Positions 35,257 through 45,941 are shown, counted from the first letter of the stretch. The stretch is 50,255 bases of DNA from Parapedobacter tibetensis (GCF_024704835.1 NZ_JAMXBE010000009.1:1-50255); one strand, 5' to 3'. Numbers and translations are program-made. Notes: generated by a model from the sequence alone, not told the origin.

Positions 35257-36738
35257 ATGGCAAATTATTTCAACACCCTACCACTCAGAGAACAATTAAA
35301 TCAATTAAGCGTTGCAGAATTTATGGACATCAGTGAATTTGCTGATGGCGTAAGCGCTTTGAAAGGTAAAAAAATCGTCATCGTGGGCTGTGGTGCACAG
35401 GGCTTAAACCAAGGACTTAATTTAAGAGATAGCGGACTGGATGTTTCGTATGCCCTCCGTAAGGAAGCCATCGAACAAAAACGGGATTCGTGGAAAAATG
35501 CTACCGACAATCACTTTACTGTCGGCACTTATGAAGACCTGATCCCTACGGCTGATCTCGTAAGTAATTTAACTCCCGACAAACAGCACTCTTCAGTAAT
35601 CGATGCCGTGATGCCTTTAATGAAAATGGGGGCTACCCTCTCCTATTCACATGGTTTCAACATCGTGGAAGAAGGGAAACAGATCCGTAAAGACATCACG
35701 GTGATCATGATCGCGCCCAAATGCCCGGGCTCTGAGGTACGTGCAGAATATTTACGTGGGTTTGGCGTGCCAACACTCATCGCCGTTCACCCTGAAAACG
35801 ATCCGCAAGGGAAGGGGCTGGCCGAAGCCAAAGCGTATTGCGTGGGCACCGGCGGGCACAAAGCGGGTGTCTTGCGTTCGTCTTTCGTCGCAGAAGTTAA
35901 ATCTGACTTAATGGGCGAACAAACCATTTTATGTGGACTGTTGCAAACAGGCTCCATCCTTTCCTTTGATAAAATGATCGAAAAAGGTATTGAGCCAGGT
36001 TATGCGTCCAAATTAGTTCAATATGGTGTTGAGGTCATTACCGAAGCCTTAAAACAAGGCGGTATTACCGCGATGATGGACCGTCTAAGCAATGTTGCCA
36101 AAATAAAGGCATTCGAAATCTCGGAAGAGCTGAAGGCGATTATGCGCCCCTTGTTCCAAAAACATCAAGACGACATCATGAGCGGCGATTTTAGCCGTAC
36201 GATGATGGAAGACTGGGCAAATGGAGACAAAAAACTATTGGAATGGCGTGCGGCTACCGGTGAAACAGCGTTCGAAAAAACACCCGCTGGCGATGTAAAG
36301 ATCAGAGAGCAGGAGTATTTCGACCATGCTGTATTTATGGTGTCTTATATTAAGGCCGGGGTTGAACTCGCTTTCGAAACCATGGTGGAGGCCGGGATTA
36401 AACCCGAATCGGCATATTATGAGTCTTTGCATGAAACCCCGCTTATCGCCAATACGATCGCTCGTAAAAAATTGTTCGAAATGAACCGTGTGATTTCTGA
36501 TACGGCTGAATACGGTTGTTACTTATTTGACCACGCATGTAAACCATTATTGGCCGACTTCATGAAAACGGTAGATACGGACATTATTGGCAAGGATTTC
36601 AACGAGGGTAAAGACATGGCGGTCGACAACCAAGAGCTGATTGCCGTAAACGAAGCCATCCGCACTCATCCTGTTGAAAAGGTAGGCACCGTACTCCGTA
36701 CAGCCATGACGGCCATGAAAGCCATTAAAACGGCTTAG
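35257..36738 (+). CDS. ilvC: Ketol-acid reductoisomerase, class II long form
   Basis: The 493-residue enzyme isomerises and reduces acetolactate and acetohydroxybutyrate. The N-terminal Rossmann motif is [14 protein letters not shown], followed by SYALRKEAI, where the NADPH-binding loop lies. It has the duplicated C-terminal knotted domain typical of the about 490-residue class II enzymes (E. coli type) rather than the about 330-residue class I. Metal-binding acids lie in the helical C-terminal region. It starts 5 bases after the DinB-like gene. The following gap of 132 bases holds a hairpin. Confidence 0.97.
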   Translation: MANYFNTLPLREQLNQLSVAEFMDISEFADGVSALKGKKIVIVGCGAQGLNQGLNLRDSGLDVSYALRKEAIEQKRDSWKNATDNHFTVGTYEDLIPTADLVSNLTPDKQHSSVIDAVMPLMKMGATLSYSHGFNIVEEGKQIRKDITVIMIAPKCPGSEVRAEYLRGFGVPTLIAVHPENDPQGKGLAEAKAYCVGTGGHKAGVLRSSFVAEVKSDLMGEQTILCGLLQTGSILSFDKMIEKGIEPGYASKLVQYGVEVITEALKQGGITAMMDRLSNVAKIKAFEISEELKAIMRPLFQKHQDDIMSGDFSRTMMEDWANGDKKLLEWRAATGETAFEKTPAGDVKIREQEYFDHAVFMVSYIKAGVELAFETMVEAGIKPESAYYESLHETPLIANTIARKKLFEMNRVISDTAEYGCYLFDHACKPLLADFMKTVDTDIIGKDFNEGKDMAVDNQELIAVNEAIRTHPVEKVGTVLRTAMTAMKAIKTA

Positions 36739-36828
36739 GAAAACGGAAGCATTCCTGCCAGTAAGGTACGATTGTATATCATCCGTAATTTACATAAGTT
36801 TGCATAACATTAAAACACGATATTAATA

Positions 36829-36854
36829 AAGCCATAGCAAGTTAATTATGGCTT
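36829..36854 (+). promoter_or_regulatory. Hairpin between ilvC and the ABC ATPase gene
   Basis: AAGCCATA (36829-36836) pairs perfectly with TATGGCTT (36847-36854) around a 10-base loop, 16 bases before the ATG at 36871. No T-run follows, so it may set relative expression or be a regulator-binding dyad rather than a terminator. Confidence 0.4.
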
Positions 36855-36870
36855 CACAGCTTGCCTAGTA

Positions 36871-38337
36871 ATGATCCATTCTGTCGTCCATATCGCCCAA
36901 TTGAGCCTCCAATATGCGCATCATGTCGTATTGGATGGATTAAACTGGCAAATCCACCGGGGAGAGCATTGGCTCATCGGAGGGAAAAGCGGCTCTGGGA
37001 AAAGCGCGTTGGCCAGAGCATTGGCAGGACTTGAAAAAACGAGTGGCATCGTACAGCTATTTTTCGACAACACGTCTCCCCTCCCTCCGCGGGCGTTATA
37101 CGTTTCAAACTGGTATCAGTTTACCAACTTGGAGGGGGACCGTAATTTCTACTATCAGCAACGTTATAATAAACAACAAAAGGACGATACACTGACGGTA
37201 TATGCCGAACTGGCACATTATGCAAAAGCGAAAAACCTATGGTTAGAAGAGGTAGAACAATACTTAGCCCTTTTTGATTTTGCCGATCTTAAAAACACGC
37301 AGTTAATTGAACTTTCCAGTGGCGAGCACAAAAAATTACAATTGATCAAAGCGTTGTGGCTAAAACCACAGCTGCTGATTATTGACGAACCCTACACCGG
37401 GCTGGATAAATCGTCGCGCAAAATGCTTAACGGCTATTTTGACAAATTGGCGGCAGCAGGTGTACATCTCGTGCTCATTACGAACGATGCGGATTTACCG
37501 GGCTGCATCAATCGATTTGCGGAAATTGAACACGGACGGTTAAAACAATTAGACTCCGTGCTGGATTTATCAAAGGATGCGGGCCGCGTCCAAAAAACGT
37601 TGCCTTTGTTCCTTAAAGAAAAGCCTAACGTGTCTGCTGAGGTCATGGTCCACATGGAGAATATCCACGTCCGCTATGGCGACAAGGTGGTGTTAAAGGA
37701 CATTAGCTGGACAATCCGCGCGGGAGAGAAATGGTTGCTCCAAGGGCCCAATGGTTCGGGAAAATCAACCCTATTAAGCCTGATTAACGGAGACCATCCG
37801 CAAGCATATGCCAATCACATCCACCTTTTTGGACAACGGCGGGGAAGTGGAGAAAGCATTTGGGATATCAAGGAACGCTTAGGCATCATTTCTCCAGAAA
37901 TCCATTGGTATTTTGATAAAACGGCTAAGGTATGGCAAGCCGTAGCGTCCGGTTTCTACGACAGTATCGGCCTGTTCAGGCAACCCAGCTATGACAAGCA
38001 GCAAAAAGTCAATCAGCTGCTGGAATTTTTTGACCTGACGGAATACAAAGACCGGGTGATCACCACGCTGCCGTTGGGAAAACAACGCTTAGTATTACTG
38101 GCAAGGACTATCATCAAAAATCCGCCATTGCTCATTTTGGATGAACCTTGCCAAGGACTGGACCACGACCAAACCGAGCATTTCAATACAGTGGTCGATG
38201 AGCTCTGTGGTTTTGGAAAAACATTGATTTATGTTGGCCATTACGAAACCCACTTGCCCAGCTGCTTAGAAAAGAAAATGATATTGGAAAAAGGTGAGGT
38301 TAAAACCATACAAGACATAACAGAACTTGTTTATTAA
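36871..38337 (+). CDS. Twin-ATPase ABC protein, ModF-like
   Basis: The 488-residue soluble protein has two ABC ATPase domains. The first has Walker A GGKSGSGKS (about 37-45), signature LSSGE (148-152) and Walker B LLIIDEP (168-174). The second has Walker A QGPNGSGKST (about 291-300), a degenerate signature LPLGK (400-404) and Walker B LLILDEP (420-426). Length and domain order match E. coli ModF, whose function is not well defined. There is no membrane domain, so it is not a complete transporter. It lies between ilvC and leuA on the same strand, 24 bases before leuA, and is probably co-transcribed. Confidence 0.85.
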   Translation: MIHSVVHIAQLSLQYAHHVVLDGLNWQIHRGEHWLIGGKSGSGKSALARALAGLEKTSGIVQLFFDNTSPLPPRALYVSNWYQFTNLEGDRNFYYQQRYNKQQKDDTLTVYAELAHYAKAKNLWLEEVEQYLALFDFADLKNTQLIELSSGEHKKLQLIKALWLKPQLLIIDEPYTGLDKSSRKMLNGYFDKLAAAGVHLVLITNDADLPGCINRFAEIEHGRLKQLDSVLDLSKDAGRVQKTLPLFLKEKPNVSAEVMVHMENIHVRYGDKVVLKDISWTIRAGEKWLLQGPNGSGKSTLLSLINGDHPQAYANHIHLFGQRRGSGESIWDIKERLGIISPEIHWYFDKTAKVWQAVASGFYDSIGLFRQPSYDKQQKVNQLLEFFDLTEYKDRVITTLPLGKQRLVLLARTIIKNPPLLILDEPCQGLDHDQTEHFNTVVDELCGFGKTLIYVGHYETHLPSCLEKKMILEKGEVKTIQDITELVY

Positions 38338-38361
38338 ACAGAAACAAAAAAGATCCTAACT

Positions 38362-39870
38362 ATGTTGCACGATCCAAACCGTATATACGTTTTTGATACC
38401 ACCCTCCGGGATGGAGAACAGGTACCCGGTTCGCAATTGACAACCCCGGAGAAGCTGATCATTGCCGAGGCATTGGAAGCATTGGGCGTGGACGTCATTG
38501 AAGCCGGTTTCCCGATTTCAAGCCCCGGAGACTTCAACAGCGTTGTTGAAATCTCCAAGTTAGTAAAAAACCCTACCGTATGCGCGCTCACGCGGTCAAT
38601 CAAAGGGGATATAGACCGGGCTGTCGAAGCGCTGAAATATGCCAAGAAGCCACGTATCCATACCGGCATCGGTGCGTCTGACACACATATCAAATACAAA
38701 TTCAACAGCACGCGTGAAGCGATTCTGGAGCGTGCGGTAGAAGCGGTAAAATATGCCAAATCCTTTGTCGAAGACATCGAATTCTATGCGGAGGATGCCG
38801 GAAGGGCTGATAATGAATACTTGGCCCAGATGATCGAAGCCGTGATAGCGGCGGGGGCCACCGTAGTGAACATACCGGACACAAACGGCTATTGCCTACC
38901 TGAGCAGTATGGTGCCAAAATCAGGTTCCTGAAAGAAAATGTTAAGAACATAGACAAAGCGATTATTTCTGTGCATTGCCACAACGATCTTGGATTGGCC
39001 ACGGCCAACACCATCGCTGGTTTGCAAAATGGGGCAAGACAGGCCGAATGTACCATTAATGGTATCGGCGAACGTGCGGGAAATACGTCGCTGGAGGAGG
39101 TGGTCATGATCTTGAAAACACACCAATCCTTGGACTTACATACGAACATAAACACCAAACAATTGTATCCTTTAAGTGGCATGGTAAGTCGCATGATGCG
39201 TATGCCCGTACAGGCCAACAAAGCTATCGTAGGAAGGAATGCATTTGCGCATAGTTCGGGCATCCATCAAGATGGTGTGCTCAAGCATCGCGAAAATTAC
39301 GAAATCATGAATCCCGAAGATGTAGGGATTGACCAATCGGAAATCATACTGACCGCCCGAAGTGGTAGACATGCGCTGAAACACCATTTGGAACGTTTGG
39401 GCTACACCATGGAACGTATTGATTTGGATCAAGTATACCAACGTTTTCTGGAGTTGGCCGATGCCAAAAAAGAGCTGAAAGACGATGACCTTTTGCAACT
39501 GATGGGAGCCAAAATCGAAGAAAACTTCAAAAACGGATTGGCAATCAACGCGCTGCAGGTGACCACAGGCGACCAAGAAGCGCCGGAAGCTACCGTTAAG
39601 CTTAGCTATAACGGCGTAGCACATGAGGCCACTGCCTCAGGCAACGGCCCGGTGAGTGCCACCATTAAAGCAATACAAGGTATCATTGGGAAACAAATTG
39701 AAATCAAGGAATTCAATATCCATTCCATCCATGGTGGAAGTGACGACGTGAGCAAGGTGGATATGCGGGTAGTGTATGAAGACAAATCCTACATGGGTTA
39801 TGGCTTCAGCACCGATATCGTAAGGGCCTCTGCCAACGCTTATCTGGATGCGTTGAATAAGTTTATTTGA
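38362..39870 (+). CDS. leuA: 2-isopropylmalate synthase
   Basis: The 502-residue enzyme condenses acetyl-CoA with 2-oxoisovalerate, the first step to leucine. The HMGL-type TIM barrel shows [15 protein letters not shown] and the metal-binding [14 protein letters not shown]. The C-terminal leucine-sensing dimer domain (about 390-502) includes [19 protein letters not shown] and [17 protein letters not shown]. It is distinct from the second, citramalate-type homologue at 42041. It follows the ABC gene by 24 bases and precedes leuC by a gap with short tandem repeats. Confidence 0.97.
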   Translation: MLHDPNRIYVFDTTLRDGEQVPGSQLTTPEKLIIAEALEALGVDVIEAGFPISSPGDFNSVVEISKLVKNPTVCALTRSIKGDIDRAVEALKYAKKPRIHTGIGASDTHIKYKFNSTREAILERAVEAVKYAKSFVEDIEFYAEDAGRADNEYLAQMIEAVIAAGATVVNIPDTNGYCLPEQYGAKIRFLKENVKNIDKAIISVHCHNDLGLATANTIAGLQNGARQAECTINGIGERAGNTSLEEVVMILKTHQSLDLHTNINTKQLYPLSGMVSRMMRMPVQANKAIVGRNAFAHSSGIHQDGVLKHRENYEIMNPEDVGIDQSEIILTARSGRHALKHHLERLGYTMERIDLDQVYQRFLELADAKKELKDDDLLQLMGAKIEENFKNGLAINALQVTTGDQEAPEATVKLSYNGVAHEATASGNGPVSATIKAIQGIIGKQIEIKEFNIHSIHGGSDDVSKVDMRVVYEDKSYMGYGFSTDIVRASANAYLDALNKFI

Positions 39871-39872
39871 GT

Positions 39873-39909
39873 AGTCCGAAAGTTCGAAGTCCGGAAGTCG
39901 GAAGCGAAA
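39873..39909. repeat. Imperfect 7-8-base tandem repeat between leuA and leuC
   Basis: Units AGTCCGAA, AGTTCGA, AGTCCGGA, AGTCGGA and AGCGAAA follow each other without gaps starting 3 bases after the leuA stop. Such AGTCCGAA-type runs are common between genes in this lineage (from memory). They may vary in copy number. Confidence 0.6.
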
Positions 39910-39946
39910 TAACGAATCAGCAAAAAACGAAACAACAACTATAAAA

Positions 39947-41344
39947 ATGAGTAAGACATTATTTGACAAGGTATGGGATGCACACGTGGTGCATAAGATT
40001 GAAGGAGGGCCTGATGTGTTATTTATTGATCGGCATTTAATCCATGAGGTAACCAGCCCCGTGGCTTTTTTGGGATTAAGGAACCGTGGGATCAAGGTTT
40101 TATACCCTGAACGTACATTTGCTACTGCCGACCATAATACACCAACTATCAACCAGCACCTACCCGTGGAGGATCCGTTGTCGGCCAACCAATTGAAGGC
40201 TCTGGAGCAAAACACTGCAGCCTATGGCATCAGGCATTGGGGATTGGGCCATAATAAAAACGGTATTGTGCATGTAATCGGTCCTGAAAATGGCATCACG
40301 CAACCCGGTGCCACCATCGTTTGCGGCGATTCACATACGTCAACACATGGTGCCTTCGGGGCCATTGCCTTTGGAATCGGTACATCGGAAGTGGAAATGG
40401 TGCTCTCCACGCAGTGCATCATGCAGCCAAAAGCCAAAAAGATGCGCATTACCATCAATGGTTCATTGGGTAAAGGCGTGTTGCCCAAAGATGTAGCCTT
40501 GTTTATCATATCCAAACTAACGACTTCTGGTGCCACGGGTTATTTCGTGGAATATGCCGGTAGCGTGTTTGAACAGATGAGCATGGAGGGCCGCATGACT
40601 GTGTGTAACCTGAGCATCGAAATGGGAGCCCGTGGCGGGATGATTGCTCCCGACCAAACCACATTCGATTATATCCAAGGACGTGAGTTTAGCCCTAAAG
40701 GAGCAGATTGGGACAACGTCATGGCTTATTGGAAAACCCTGAAAACAGACGATGACGCTGTTTTCGACAAGGAACTTTCCTTTGACGGATCTGAAATCGA
40801 GCCGATGATTACCTATGGTACCAATCCGGGTATGGGTATAGGCATTACCCATGAGATTCCAGATGCCAAACAAGTGGAAGGTGGTGTGGCCACCTATGAA
40901 AAATCACTTGGCTACATGGGCTTCCATGAGGGAGACCAAATGATTGGAAAAAAAATCGACTATGTATTTTTGGGGAGCTGCACCAATGGCCGTATAGAGG
41001 ATTTCCGGGCTTTCGCCTCCTTGGTAAAAGGCAAGCGGAAAGCGGAAGACGTAATCGTTTGGCTGGTGCCGGGATCGCATATTGTTGAACAACAGATCAA
41101 GGAAGAAGGATTGCTTAACATCCTGACAGAAGCAGGTTTCACACTTCGCCAACCCGGTTGCTCAGCCTGCTTAGCCATGAATGACGACAAGATACCGGCC
41201 GGCAAATACGCGGTGAGTACATCCAATCGGAATTTCGAAGGAAGACAGGGTCCGGGTTCCCGGACATTGCTGGCCAGTCCGCTGGTTGCCGCGGCGGCGG
41301 CCATAACCGGTAAAGTAACCGATCCAAGAACACTCATTCAATAA
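39947..41344 (+). CDS. leuC: 3-isopropylmalate dehydratase large subunit
   Basis: The 465-residue aconitase-family subunit carries a [4Fe-4S] cluster. Visible motifs are [23 protein letters not shown] and GCSACLAMN with the cluster cysteines. With LeuD it isomerises 2-isopropylmalate, and in organisms using the citramalate route it also acts on citramalate. It is followed by leuD after 7 bases. Confidence 0.97.
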   Translation: MSKTLFDKVWDAHVVHKIEGGPDVLFIDRHLIHEVTSPVAFLGLRNRGIKVLYPERTFATADHNTPTINQHLPVEDPLSANQLKALEQNTAAYGIRHWGLGHNKNGIVHVIGPENGITQPGATIVCGDSHTSTHGAFGAIAFGIGTSEVEMVLSTQCIMQPKAKKMRITINGSLGKGVLPKDVALFIISKLTTSGATGYFVEYAGSVFEQMSMEGRMTVCNLSIEMGARGGMIAPDQTTFDYIQGREFSPKGADWDNVMAYWKTLKTDDDAVFDKELSFDGSEIEPMITYGTNPGMGIGITHEIPDAKQVEGGVATYEKSLGYMGFHEGDQMIGKKIDYVFLGSCTNGRIEDFRAFASLVKGKRKAEDVIVWLVPGSHIVEQQIKEEGLLNILTEAGFTLRQPGCSACLAMNDDKIPAGKYAVSTSNRNFEGRQGPGSRTLLASPLVAAAAAITGKVTDPRTLIQ

Positions 41345-41351
41345 TTTTGAC

Positions 41352-41948
41352 ATGGCATACGATAGCTTCAATATATTAAAAAGTACAGCGGTTCCGCTTA
41401 CCATCGAAAATGTGGATACGGACCAGATTATACCTGCCCGATTCCTGAAAGCCACCGAACGCGTCGGATTTGGCGATAATCTTTTCCGCGACTGGCGGTA
41501 TAATCCGGACAGTACACCAAAAGGGGATTTTGTACTGAACAATCCGGTATATAAAGGAAAAATCCTTGTAGGCGGTAAGAATTTTGGCTCCGGCTCATCC
41601 AGGGAACATGCGGCATGGGCCATCTATGACTATGGCTTCAGATGTGTAGTATCCAGCTTTTTTGCCGATATCTTCAGGAACAACTGCCTGAATATTGGTG
41701 TATTGCCTGTGCAGGTAAGTGCCGGTTTCCTGGAAAAAATATTTGCGGCAATTTACCACGACCCCGACACCGAGTTGGAAGTAAATTTGCCCGAGCAGAC
41801 CATCTCGATACTGTCAACTGGAGACAAGGAGTCGTTTGATATCAATAGCTATAAAAAAAGCAATATGTTGAACGGCTTTGATGATATCGATTACTTGCTC
41901 AATATACAATCCGATATTGAGGAATTTGCGAAGAAGCTCCCTTTATAG
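41352..41948 (+). CDS. leuD: 3-isopropylmalate dehydratase small subunit
   Basis: The 198-residue swivel-domain partner of LeuC has the family motifs VDTDQIIPARFLK, GKNFGSGSSREHAAWAI and SSFFADIFRNNCLNIGVLPV. Length and motif spacing are normal. The next probable start, cimA, is 92 bases downstream at 42041, although an in-frame ATG at 41963 would shorten the gap. Confidence 0.97.
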   Translation: MAYDSFNILKSTAVPLTIENVDTDQIIPARFLKATERVGFGDNLFRDWRYNPDSTPKGDFVLNNPVYKGKILVGGKNFGSGSSREHAAWAIYDYGFRCVVSSFFADIFRNNCLNIGVLPVQVSAGFLEKIFAAIYHDPDTELEVNLPEQTISILSTGDKESFDINSYKKSNMLNGFDDIDYLLNIQSDIEEFAKKLPL

Positions 41949-42040
41949 CTGATGAAACCTGCATGAGCTACCGCTCAAAAAAGGACATAAATAAGACAGC
42001 TCATGCAAGCTTCATTGCCGTTAAAGAACAATTTATTTTA

Positions 42041-43597
42041 ATGAAAAGAAGGAGAATAGAAATCATGGATACGACATTGCGCGACGGTGAACAAACCTCG
42101 GGCGTGTCGTTCTCGGTTTCAGAGAAGCTCACCATAGCACAATTGCTGCTGGAAGAACTTCACGTAGACCGGGTGGAGGTAGCTTCTGCCCGCGTTTCCC
42201 AAGGAGAATTTGAAGCAGTGAAGGCCATTACGAAATGGGCGGACAACCATTCGTGTTTAAATCGCGTTGAAGTGCTTTCTTTCGTCGATAATGGCACATC
42301 CATAGCATGGATGCAACGAGCTGGTGTACAGGTGCAGAACCTATTGACCAAAGGATCGCTAAACCACCTGACTCACCAACTGCGGAAAACACCGCAACAG
42401 CATTTCGATGAAGTAGCCGCTGTCATTGAACTGGCTGAGGGAAATGGGATTGCTACCAATGTTTATTTAGAAGACTGGAGTAATGGCATGCGCCATTCAC
42501 CAGATTACGTATTGCAATACCTGGATTTTTTGGCAACCCAACCCATAAAACGAATCCTGCTCCCCGATACGCTCGGCATACTTACCCCCTCTGAAACACT
42601 TGAATATATTTCAGCGTTAAGGATTCGCTATCCGAAAACCCATATTGATTTCCATGCACATAATGATTATGACCTGGGCACAGCAAATGTGGTAGAGGCG
42701 GTAAAAGCCGGTGTAAACGGACTGCATTTGACCGTGAATGGTATGGGCGAACGGGCAGGAAATGCCCCGCTGGCCAGTGCGGTAGCCGTAATCAACGACT
42801 TTCTGCCCGAAGTGGAAATCAAGGTGAAAGAATCCTATATCTATACCATAAGTAAATTGGTAGAAACGTTTTCGGGCGTGCGGATACCCGCCAACAAACC
42901 GGTTGTGGGCGACAATGTATTTACCCAAACTGCCGGTATCCACGCGGATGGCGACAATAAAAACAACCTGTACTATAACGACCTCCTCCCCGAACGGTTT
43001 GGCCGGAAACGCAAATATGCCCTCGGAAAAACTTCAGGAAAGGCAAACATTGAGAAAAATCTGCAAGAACTAGGATTGAAACTGAATGAGGAGGACCTAA
43101 GGAAAGTGACACAACGGGTGATTGAGCTCGGTGACAAGAAAGAAACCGTTACGAAAGAGGATCTCCCTTATATCATCTCCGATGTACTGACAACCAAAGC
43201 GCTTCAAGAAAAAATCTTAGTGGAATCTTATGTATTGACCCATTCAAAGGGTTTGCGCCCTTCTGCCACCGTTGCGGTATGGATAAATGGCGCACTATTT
43301 GAAGAACATGCGCAGGGTGATGGGCAGTTTGATGCCTTTATGATTGCGCTGAAAAGGGCCTACACCAAAAATAAAATCAAATTGCCCAAATTGGTTGATT
43401 ATAGCGTACGGATTGCGCCCGGTAGCAACACCGATGCATTATGCGAAACCACCATCACTTGGGAAACGGACAACAAGACATTTCTGACTCGGGGGTTGGA
43501 TTCCGATCAAACCGTCAGTGCAATAAAAGCCACCCAACGCATGCTGAATATTTTGTTAAATGTAGACCAATTGGAAGCGGCATCTATTACAGAGTAA
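42041..43597 (+). CDS. cimA: (R)-citramalate synthase, Leptospira-type
   Basis: This 518-residue LeuA-family enzyme has the HMGL barrel ([17 protein letters not shown]; metal ligands in HAHND at 205-209) and a C-terminal dimer/regulatory domain. Distinctive segments match the Leptospira citramalate synthase as I recall it: RVEVASARVSQGE, VYLEDWSNG (141-149, with the Tyr implicated in pyruvate selection), and DVFTQTAGIHADGD. It should condense pyruvate and acetyl-CoA to citramalate for isoleucine. The start is ATG 42041, which places MKRRRIEIMD at the N-terminus; ATG 41963 adds 26 atypical residues. It lies between leuD and leuB, whose enzymes complete the same pathway. A second isopropylmalate synthase role remains possible. 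Confidence 0.85.
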   Translation: MKRRRIEIMDTTLRDGEQTSGVSFSVSEKLTIAQLLLEELHVDRVEVASARVSQGEFEAVKAITKWADNHSCLNRVEVLSFVDNGTSIAWMQRAGVQVQNLLTKGSLNHLTHQLRKTPQQHFDEVAAVIELAEGNGIATNVYLEDWSNGMRHSPDYVLQYLDFLATQPIKRILLPDTLGILTPSETLEYISALRIRYPKTHIDFHAHNDYDLGTANVVEAVKAGVNGLHLTVNGMGERAGNAPLASAVAVINDFLPEVEIKVKESYIYTISKLVETFSGVRIPANKPVVGDNVFTQTAGIHADGDNKNNLYYNDLLPERFGRKRKYALGKTSGKANIEKNLQELGLKLNEEDLRKVTQRVIELGDKKETVTKEDLPYIISDVLTTKALQEKILVESYVLTHSKGLRPSATVAVWINGALFEEHAQGDGQFDAFMIALKRAYTKNKIKLPKLVDYSVRIAPGSNTDALCETTITWETDNKTFLTRGLDSDQTVSAIKATQRMLNILLNVDQLEAASITE

Positions 43598-43622
43598 TTT
43601 ATCAATAAAAACGTATATCATC

Positions 43623-44705
43623 ATGGAATTAAATATAGCGCTTTTACCCGGCGATGGAATTGGACCTGAAGTCATTGACCAAGCCGTAAAAGTTGTGGAT
43701 GCCATATCGGAGAAATTCGGCCATCAAGTAAATTGGACATCGGCATTAACAGGTGCTGCCGCAATTGACGCTGTGGGCGATCCTTATCCTGAATCGACCC
43801 ATGCCATTTGCATGGCGGCCGATGCGATACTTTTTGGGGCTATCGGTCATCCTCGTTATGACAACGACCCCAAAGCCCCGGTACGCCCCGAGCAGGGATT
43901 GTTGAAGATGCGCAAGAAACTGGGTCTTTTTGCCAACGTACGCCCTACCTTTACGTTTCCTTCTTTGATAGACAACTCTCCCTTAAAAAGGGAGCGGATT
44001 GAAGGGACCGACCTAATCATTCTCCGAGAGCTGACCGGAGGTATTTATTTTGGTGAAAGGGGAAGAAAAGACAATGGGGAAACCGCTTTTGACACCTGTA
44101 CGTATACCCGTGAGGAAGTGCAACGCTTAGCCAAGCTCGGATTTGAAATGGCCATGAGCAGACGCAAGAAACTTTGCTGTGTGGATAAGGCCAATGTGTT
44201 GGAGAGTTCACGCCTGTGGCGTGAAACCGTCCAAGACATGGAAAAGGACTTCCCTGAAGTGGAAGTAAGCTATGAGTTTGTGGATGCCGTGGCCATGCGC
44301 TTGGTGCAATGGCCCAGCTCCTATGACGTGCTTATCACTGAAAATCTTTTTGGTGATATCCTCACGGATGAAGCTTCCGTTATTTCCGGCTCCATGGGAC
44401 TGATGCCTTCCGCTTCTATTGGTATCCATACCTCCCTGTTCGAGCCCATACACGGTTCATATCCACAGGCAGCCGGAAAAGACATCGCCAACCCGTTGGC
44501 AACCGTGCTTTCGGCCGCAATGATGTTTGAAGATGCTTTCGGCCTCAAGGAAGAAGCGGCCCTCATCAGGGCGATTGTAAACAAATCATTGACCGAAGGA
44601 ATCGTGACCGAAGACTTGGCAGGAAGCAATAAAGCATATAAAACCAGCGAGGTGGGCGATTGGTTGGTAGCCAACATCGGGCTCCCGGACTTGATTGTTA
44701 GTTAG
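43623..44705 (+). CDS. leuB: 3-isopropylmalate dehydrogenase
   Basis: The 360-residue NAD-dependent decarboxylating dehydrogenase shows LLPGDGIGPEV, the substrate-binding arginines in MRKKLGLFANVRPT and LRELTGGIYFGERG, the catalytic DKANVLESSRLWR, and the NAD site FEPIHGSYPQAAGKDIANPLA. It serves leucine and can also oxidise methylmalate in the citramalate route. It sits 25 bases after cimA and 3 bases before ilvA. Confidence 0.97.
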   Translation: MELNIALLPGDGIGPEVIDQAVKVVDAISEKFGHQVNWTSALTGAAAIDAVGDPYPESTHAICMAADAILFGAIGHPRYDNDPKAPVRPEQGLLKMRKKLGLFANVRPTFTFPSLIDNSPLKRERIEGTDLIILRELTGGIYFGERGRKDNGETAFDTCTYTREEVQRLAKLGFEMAMSRRKKLCCVDKANVLESSRLWRETVQDMEKDFPEVEVSYEFVDAVAMRLVQWPSSYDVLITENLFGDILTDEASVISGSMGLMPSASIGIHTSLFEPIHGSYPQAAGKDIANPLATVLSAAMMFEDAFGLKEEAALIRAIVNKSLTEGIVTEDLAGSNKAYKTSEVGDWLVANIGLPDLIVS

Positions 44706-44708
44706 CAC

Positions 44709-45941
44709 ATGGAGCGGGCCATCCTTGCTGCCGCTGACCGCCTGAAAGGGGTAACCAACCATACGCCCTTGCAATACAGCGAAAGGCTTTCGAAAATGTA
44801 TGGTGCAACTGTATACCTCAAAAGGGAGGATTTACAGGTGGTACGTTCGTACAAATTGCGCGGCGCTTTTAATAAAATCAGCAAACTCACCGAAGCCGAA
44901 CGAGGAAAAGGCGTGGTTTGTGCAAGTGCCGGGAACCACGCTCAAGGGGTGGCCTTTTCATGCAAAAAACTTGGCATTAAAGGGGTGATATTTATGCCAG
45001 AGCCCACGCCCAAGCAGAAAATCAGCCAAACGGAAATGTTTGGCAATGGCCATATTGAAATTATCCTCACAGGGGATACATTTGATGATTGCCAACATGC
45101 GGCATTGGCTTATTCCGCCGAACGGGACATGGCATTCATACACCCATTTGACGACCGCGACATTATCGAGGGACAGGGTACCGTGGGGGTAGAAATCCTG
45201 CAGGATGAACCCGATATAGATATGGTGATCATACCCATAGGTGGTGGTGGACTGGCTGCAGGAACAGGAACATATCTCCGAGCGGTCAAACCCGAAATCA
45301 TGCTTTATGGTGTAGAGCCAGCGGGCGCACCGTCCATGAAAACTGCGTTGGAGCAAAGCGGACCCGTTACGTTAACTAACATCAACCGGTTTGTGGATGG
45401 TGCCGCCGTGAAACGCGTAGGCGATCTCACCTATAGCCTTTGCAGCCCCCTATTGAACGATATGCGGCTCATTCCTGAGGGCAAAATATGTACGACTATC
45501 CTCGAACTGTATAATAAAGACGCTATTGTGGCTGAACCCGCGGGAGCGCTGGCGGTGGCTGCCCTCGATTTCTACCAGGATGAAATCAAGGGCAAAAAGG
45601 TAGTGTGCATCCTTAGTGGTGGTAATAACGATATCGACCGCATGGGCGAAATCAAGGAGCTTTCCTTACTTTATGAAGGCCTAAAGCATTATTTCATTGT
45701 TCGTTTCCCCCAACGTCCCGGCGCCCTCAAATTATTTGTTAATGAAGTATTGGGGCCACATGATGATATCACCCGCTTCGATTTTATTAAAAAGACGCAA
45801 CGCGAACGAGGACCAGCCCTGGTAGGCATTGAATTGCAGAAGGCCTCAGATTATACCGCATTGGTGGATCGTATGCGGCAGCACCGCTTTGATTTTAAAG
45901 AAGTAAATAGTGACCAAACGTTATTTGAATACCTAATTTGA
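44709..45941 (+). CDS. ilvA: Threonine ammonia-lyase (threonine deaminase)
   Basis: The 410-residue PLP enzyme converts threonine to 2-oxobutyrate for isoleucine. The PLP lysine is in SYKLRGAFNKI, the phosphate-binding loop is PIGGGGLAAGTG, and CASAGNHAQGVAF is typical. The C-terminal part (about 330-410) is a single ACT-like domain (YFIVRFPQRPGALKLFVNEV), shorter than the double regulatory domain of E. coli IlvA. It is the last gene of the cluster, starting 3 bases after leuB. A 7-base stem (ACCTAAT-TTG-ATTAGGT, 45931-45947) spans its stop codon. Confidence 0.95.
   Translation: MERAILAAADRLKGVTNHTPLQYSERLSKMYGATVYLKREDLQVVRSYKLRGAFNKISKLTEAERGKGVVCASAGNHAQGVAFSCKKLGIKGVIFMPEPTPKQKISQTEMFGNGHIEIILTGDTFDDCQHAALAYSAERDMAFIHPFDDRDIIEGQGTVGVEILQDEPDIDMVIIPIGGGGLAAGTGTYLRAVKPEIMLYGVEPAGAPSMKTALEQSGPVTLTNINRFVDGAAVKRVGDLTYSLCSPLLNDMRLIPEGKICTTILELYNKDAIVAEPAGALAVAALDFYQDEIKGKKVVCILSGGNNDIDRMGEIKELSLLYEGLKHYFIVRFPQRPGALKLFVNEVLGPHDDITRFDFIKKTQRERGPALVGIELQKASDYTALVDRMRQHRFDFKEVNSDQTLFEYLI

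Noticed and set aside
41963-42040. N-terminal extension of cimA from ATG 41963
   Set aside because: The 26 extra residues do not match the family, while ATG 42041 puts the conserved [10 protein letters not shown] at the usual distance from the N-terminus.
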